Positions 60,300 to 64,000 of a DNA stretch of 64,000 nt are shown piece by piece; the stretch's first letter is position 1; every line of letters begins with the position of its first letter. Made by a program: the position numbers and the translations under genes. A model generated the notes under the pieces. It did not search any database. It was not told where the DNA came from and worked only from the letters and a program-made list of their open reading frames with translations. The DNA is taken from positions 12,712,948 to 12,776,947 of the forward strand of contig NC_133532.1 in assembly GCF_048544455.1 (NCBI RefSeq), read 5' to 3'. Origin of the DNA: Silene latifolia (lineage: Eukaryota; Streptophyta; Magnoliopsida; Caryophyllales; Caryophyllaceae).

Positions 60300-62950
60300 T
60301 AAATAGTTTAGTCATTAATTATCGGCCCATCCGGAATATAATTGTAAATTTCTTAGATATTTTCATTTCTCTCCTAATTATTTTAAATTTTGAACTATTT
60401 TTTTTTAAACGGGTATTTTAGTCACTACAACTATATAGAGGAATTAGTTGATGAAGATAATAATTATTTTGTTAACCATTTCCTAAAATTTCAAGGAGCT
60501 TCACGATTACGAGATCATCCTAAAAAATTGCATTAAAAATCAATTTGTCTTATGCAATTAGATATGGTCATAGCTCAAAAGGGACTCTTGGTACTCTGGT
60601 AGGATGTTTATGTCATATTAGGAATTTTGAAACTCTAATTTACTTTTTTTAACATGTTTACTAACATTTCTTAGCTTGAAAACTAATGATGATTATAAAA
60701 AGTTCAACAATGATTTTGGAGTTGAAACCGGGCACATTTCATTTTTGTTACTTGGTTTGTGTTCAATACACATAATTGCCTTTATCGATCGATATACAGT
60801 AACAAATTTTTTAGCAAGCTTGCCGTGACCGAACTCAATGATGGTGTGATGAATGTGAATTTTGTATAGGTGATAAGAAGCATAAGAGATACGTAAACTT
60901 TGTTTTTTTATGATTAGATATCACCTTCATAAACAAATACTAACAAATTACATTTTTATCCTCTAGCAATTTGGCGCCAATAAGAAATTAGATTAGTATT
61001 TTTTCAATTTTCCTTTTTCATTATTAGGATGTTATTGAATTTCAGCAATAATGGATGTCACCCTAACACTTCCCTTTTTTTAAGAGGTTATACTTGTATT
61101 CGTCAGTACACAAAAAAAAAATTGACGCGTAAATAAGAATTTGGTACACCAAATATATGAGTTCATGATAAATTGCATAGAGTCGAAATATAATGGAAGA
61201 AAATGGGGTTTGAAGAAAGAAAAACTAAAAAAAAAAGCAACAAAATAAAAATAAAAATTAGAGTATCGGTTAAACGGTTACATTTACCTACAATAATATG
61301 TCATATTTTAGTAAGGATCAATTTAAGAAGACTACATACAAAGGTCGAATTATTTCCATCAATTATTCATTTTTTTCCTAATTCTTTCATCATGACATTT
61401 TTTCTAATCAATTCTTTTATCATGACATTTTTTTCTAATCATTTTAGGTTTAATATCGTTTTATGTTGAATTGATTAGTTCCAACTCTCAAAAACAAGCT
61501 TGAGTCATTCTAAATTGTAGTTTAGTGTAGATTTTTAACGGAAAACTAACACCATTAGGTTTGGGTCCAAAAACAAAATACACGATGCGAACTTCGGATT
61601 ATTTTAGAAAGATTCAAACTTGGGATCAAAAATAAAAGAATGTAGAAACTTGGAATTATTGGTGTTAAATTTCCATGTAATAAACCCGAGTTAGATGGGG
61701 CCAAACTCAATTTTAGTACATCAAACCTTGTGCATGGTAGAAAAAAATCATTATCTCGAAGGCTTTTTGTGCAAGTTTTTGTCCTACTCAAAAACAATAT
61801 GAGTTAATGTTACGGGCTATGTCCCACAAACACTTAAGTTTACCAAGTGAGGAGTGTATTTTAATAGGAATATCGTGTAATCTATAAATCTATAAATATA
61901 ATAAAAAAGTAAGACAATTAACCACATTGCACCATTCCCTTTTTTATGAGAGTTTTAAAAGGCCACATCATCTTCATCTTATAAAAAAGAAAAAGTTTAA
62001 TAAGTTTGTATAATTAAATACAAGTTAATGTACAACATTAAAATATCTTTTTTTATTCTTAATGCAAATTAAATAACAATTAAACAGAGTAAATTTTATA
62101 TTTTAGGTTTTTTTTGTTAGAATAATCTATATAAGACAAATAAAAATCACGCCATATTATTCTAATTTTTACTTAATCAATACAATATAATTAAAAAGCT
62201 ATCTAAAACATAAATATTATTCCATGTGACACTTTTACCATTAATTTGTAATTAGCATTTGATTATAATACAACATTGATGAATAATTTTACTCCAAAAA
62301 AAAATATATATTGAATGATAATTGAATTAGTGACTCGCCAAAAAGTAAAAAGGCCTATGTGAATTGGTGTTTGTCAATTATAAATCATTATTTTATTAAA
62401 AAAAAACATATCACGTATATATTTTTTCAAACATAAGGAAAAATGATTGAAACAAGCATTAAACATCAAATATATTTTGAATTTTTTTTTTAGAATATAT
62501 GTTACGGTTAAAATCATCGTTTATTTTTTTCAGCGTTTATAATTTTCACCATATTATTTCAAGATAAAGTTCTCCATTCAGTCTACCTTGAATTGGAGTT
62601 TGCAAATAAAAATATACAAATTTCTATTTTGAAAAACCTTTTTTATGTCGAATTAAGTACATAACCCAACTGTTTTTAATGAAAAAACAATAATAGATAA
62701 AAATGACCGAGATAGAGGAAGCATAATAATAAAATAGAATAAGAAAATGGAAGACAACCACAACAACAACAATAACAATATTTGTGGCAAAATATTAATA
62801 AACATAATAATATTCATGACAAAATACTAATAATCTGTGGCAAAAGTTTAGTATATTGTGGACATATACATAACACAAATATATTTTGACAATATAGTAT
62901 GCCAATATATGTATTGATTAATACTTTTTTTTCTTACGATAACATTTTGT
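60300..62950. other. AT-rich interior without genes
   Basis: The only frames over 60 codons (61203-61469, 61555-61797) are low-complexity or carry no recognisable domain. A small ACA/AAC cluster sits at 62757-62780. Confidence 0.5.
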
Positions 62951-63180
62951 CTCGTAGACAAATGCGATCGGGCTTGTATAACACCACTAATGTGACAACA
63001 TAGTAAACCGTGAATTTCACGGGTAATAGACCTAGTTTGTAAATAAAAGTTATTATTTTGGTATTGTTTACTAATTATTGATTATGTTGATACTTTTTAT
63101 AGAAAATGGTCTTTATATTGGTATTGTTTATCAATTTACTTTTTAAGAGTAATGGCATTGGTGCTTAAGTTGATTGTTCA

Positions 63181-63559
63181 AAAGTCAAGTTGGTTGTTTT
63201 AAAGCCGTGGATAGTAAAAAAAGTGCGTGAATTTCTTGACGGTCGTGAAGATGAAATAGCTACTAACTACATCTTTAATCTTCTGGAAGGAAAGGTATTC
63301 TTCTGTAGCCTGTAATATTACGTGTTATATTCCACATGTCCAATGATTTATTCTACTAAGGTTTCCAAAATCGTTTTGCCTTGATTTATGGCGGAAAATT
63401 AACAAAGAAGACTTTCAAAGTGAAGTTTCAGTTTTCTTGAATGCAAATTCTCATCAATTTGTAGAAGAACTTTGGCCGTTTCTGAGTAGTGCCCAGAAAC
63501 ATGTTGGCGGCCTTCCAGCAGTATTGCATTATTCTTCAGATGATGAAACCAAAAAACAG
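63181..63559 (+). pseudogene. fragment of a PWI-domain (SRRM1-like) splicing-factor gene, two exons
   Basis: Exon A (63181-63294) reads ...VVLKPWIVKKVREFL then DEIATNYIFNLLEGK and ends at a GT donor. After a 100-bp intron-like gap exon B (63395-63559) reads KINKEDFQSEVSVFLNANS, then FVEELWPFLSSAQKHVGGLP, and ends at a GT donor. This matches the PWI domain of SRRM1/SRm160-type proteins (KPWI...DE...N.I..LLE; F..ELW..L.SAQ). No clean acceptor joins the exons in frame (a TGA occurs if the visible AG at 63360 is used). No other exons are seen, and transposon ends flank it. I read it as a host gene piece carried by a mobile element. Confidence 0.6.
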
Positions 63560-63592
63560 GTTTGATCATCTGTTCGATTCAAACAACATCAG

Positions 63593-63922
63593 TTCGTTCT
63601 TAATTTCTTATGTATTCAGTTTTTTTTTATTTTGAATACATATAATACTATTCCATATGAAATATCTTGAAATAATTAAATTATAGTTAATGCGTATTTT
63701 TTTATTATAGTTTTTTTAGTTAATTAATTTTAAAGTTAATGGAATATGGATGGATTTTTAAAGAAATAAGTGAATTAAATTAATGGAATATAATAATAAA
63801 TTGATACCATGTCATATTAGTTTGTCAAGTCATATTGTTATTGTGTACGTGACTTTTCTTCGACCCATGTGACATTGTCTACGTGACATTTTTAGGCTAG
63901 TCTTTTAATAATATTTTATAGA
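63593..63922 (-). mobile_element. Helitron 5' end, near-identical to 55911-56238
   Basis: 330 bp match 55911-56238 at roughly 98% by eye in the same orientation. The end is T-A|TCTATAAAATATTATTAAAA on minus at 63922. The matching 3' end was not found to the left; the PWI fragment lies just inside. Confidence 0.7.
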
Positions 63923-64000
63923 TATCCTTTCTTTCCATTTATACACTCACTTACATTTCCTCTTTAATCAATGACTATCTCTCTCCCTAAAATGTAAAGT

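Overview
The window reads as nuclear DNA of a flowering plant, very probably a eudicot. It has AT-rich intergenic DNA, many short GT-AG introns, large families of LTR retrotransposons, MITEs and Helitrons, and plant-specific genes (HCF173, a p300/CBP-type HAC acetyltransferase, an oxidosqualene cyclase). Nothing in the sequence fixes the species. All exon coordinates below were worked out by eye from splice sites, reading phase and remembered family sequences; no search was run.

Layout. Bases 1-2223 hold the 5' end (LTR, primer site, broken gag) of a minus-strand Ty3/gypsy element of the Tat/Ogre/Retand type that runs off the left edge. A decayed pol scrap lies at 2783-3073. A complete 17-exon triterpene cyclase gene (4456-8538, +, 767 aa) follows. 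Tail-to-tail with it is a 3-exon gene for a conserved plant protein with two CX3CX3C motifs (8758-9594, -). Next come a secreted His/Pro-rich prolamin-like six-cysteine protein (11741-12334, -), a complete 13-exon HCF173 photosystem II translation factor (13365-17050, -) and a 16-coding-exon HAC1-type histone acetyltransferase (18046-30830, -). The HAC gene has a 5' leader intron probably reaching back to about 33.9 kb. Its frame is broken in exon 3 by a 5-bp tandem duplication.

From 33.9 kb to the right end I see no further convincing host gene. This part holds a long-TIR Mutator-like foldback element (33973-34841), two small TIR elements, and a complete 10.7-kb Tat-type LTR retrotransposon (36420-47131, TSD CTATT, coding on minus). 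That retrotransposon carries, on the opposite strand, an intron-containing gene with its own TATA box and poly(A) signal, followed by an internal tandem-repeat array. Beyond it are a 600-bp tandem duplication with a hairpin, a second Mutator-like MITE, and a Helitron-rich segment (49.7-64 kb). This segment has clear 5'-TC and hairpin-CTAG-3' ends, subterminal tandem repeats, a long GTT microsatellite and a fragment of a PWI-domain splicing-factor gene.

Functionally the genes do not form a pathway. The cyclase would make a triterpene skeleton from 2,3-oxidosqualene, but no P450, glycosyltransferase or acyltransferase lies nearby. Its neighbours are a chloroplast translation factor and a chromatin enzyme. 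The most interesting points are the cyclase's serine at a position usually held by a product-determining phenylalanine, the frameshift in the otherwise complete HAC gene, the antisense intron-bearing gene inside the retrotransposon, and the gene fragment in the Helitron-rich end.
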